Source of the DNA: Bacillota bacterium
GTDB lineage: Bacteria; Bacillota; Dehalobacteriia; UBA4068; UBA4997
Direction of reading: 5' to 3'
NCBI GenBank assembly: GCA_017398165.1
Contig: JAFQHB010000024.1
Span: 1 to 5,614, forward strand
DNA: 5,614 bases
Part shown: positions 5,284 through 5,614 of the stretch, one piece after another
Position numbering within the stretch: position 1 is the first letter of the stretch
Layout of the letters: each line of letters begins with the position of its first letter
Made by a program: the position numbers and the translations under genes
Notes under the pieces: generated by a model
Told to the model about the DNA's origin: nothing
What the model saw: the letters and a program-made list of their open reading frames with translations, nothing else
Database searches by the model: none

Positions 5284-5311
5284 GGGCGGCATAAATTGCC
5301 GCCCTTTTTTT
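5284..5311 (+). terminator. Rho-independent terminator after the azlCD-xis unit
   Basis: A perfect 8-bp GC-rich stem GGGCGGCA (5284-5291) with TGCCGCCC (5297-5304), loop TAAAT, is followed by seven T residues (5305-5311). It separates the azlCD-xis transcript from the next gene. Confidence 0.92.
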
Positions 5312-5321
5312 GTGCGCTTTT

Positions 5322-5351
5322 TTCATAGCTGCCGCGTTGGGCTGGCATAAT
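5322..5351 (+). promoter_or_regulatory. Candidate promoter for the small Met/His-rich membrane protein
   Basis: TTCATA (5322-5327) and CATAAT (5346-5351) are 18 bp apart, just beyond the terminator and about 25 nt before the coding start. Four of six -35 and five of six -10 bases match. Its position supports an independent transcription unit. Confidence 0.45.
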
Positions 5352-5376
5352 AGAAGCGAAACGGAGGTGTAAAGAA

Positions 5377-5614
5377 ATGCAGAAAAGCGTAATGACAGTA
5401 GCTTTGGTGGCCGGTGCCGGTGCGCTGGGCGCGGCTGGGCTGATGAGTATGCAGCGGATGTACGGCGTCGATCAGCCGATACGTCTGGTAGGCTCGAGCG
5501 GCAAAGGTCATCGTGGCAAAATGTCCGGCCGGATGGGTCGTTCTATGGGTCATTCGATGAGCCACGCGGCGGATGAATTCGCCGATGAGCTGTGTATGAT
5601 GGCGCACAGAACAG
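5377..5614 (+). CDS. Small membrane protein with a Met/His/Gly-rich segment (3' end outside window)
   Basis: I do not recognise a named family with confidence. ATG 5377 has GGAGG (5363-5367) 9 nt upstream, a strong start. Seventy-nine codons are visible and the frame is still open at the window edge. Residues about 5-23 (VMTVALVAGAGALGAAGLM) form one Ala/Gly-rich hydrophobic helix without a clear cleavage site, which suggests a membrane anchor. The following segment, about 43-78, is rich in Met, His, Gly and basic residues (GKMSGRMGRSMGHSMSH) and then becomes acidic (DEFADELCMMAH) with one Cys. The layout recalls the many small YtxH-like proteins of Firmicutes, which have an N-terminal helix and a charged amphipathic tail. 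The spacing of Met and His could also allow soft-metal binding. Both ideas are inference. It appears transcribed apart from the upstream unit. Confidence 0.75.
   Translation, partial: MQKSVMTVALVAGAGALGAAGLMSMQRMYGVDQPIRLVGSSGKGHRGKMSGRMGRSMGHSMSHAADEFADELCMMAHRT

Overview
The window looks like a chromosomal segment from a Gram-positive Firmicute, probably a moderately GC-rich Clostridia member. The reasons are strong AAGGAGG-type Shine-Dalgarno sites, a sortase with an LPxTG-like CnaB surface protein, a TasA/SipW-type secreted protein, a clostridial-type cofactor-independent phosphoglycerate mutase, azlCD and a Tn916-type excisionase homologue. The species cannot be named from sequence alone. 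All eight genes supported here are on the + strand.

Left part (1-2381): a cell-surface cassette. It holds the 3' end of a SipW-dependent/TasA-like exported protein, then a secreted CnaB-repeat protein, then a sortase. The genes overlap or abut (TGATG junction at 359-363; 14-nt overlap at 1745-1758), and a perfect 14-bp terminator hairpin closes the unit. The most notable feature is an in-frame amber codon (TAG, 1501-1503) in the middle of the second CnaB domain. The same frame continues for 84 sense codons and encodes the rest of that domain, an LIDTG sorting signal, a membrane helix and an RRKK tail. Termination at the amber codon would give an unanchored, incomplete protein; reading through it would give a complete sortase substrate.

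Middle part (2382-3794): a clear promoter, a roughly 90-nt leader with two small hairpins, and a gene for the archaeal-type phosphoglycerate mutase / 'proposed homoserine kinase' family of the alkaline phosphatase superfamily, with its nucleophile and metal ligands present.

Right part (3795-5614): a 152-nt leader with an imperfect hairpin, then azlC and azlD (a two-subunit branched-chain amino acid exporter, overlapping by 8 nt), then 16 nt later a 67-codon Tn916-Xis homologue starting at TTG. No integrase follows. There is a promoter-like element, a strong terminator, and then a new promoter and the start of a small Met/His-rich membrane protein cut by the window end. No RNA gene, CRISPR array or insertion sequence was recognised, and no gene-free stretch exceeds 300 bases.
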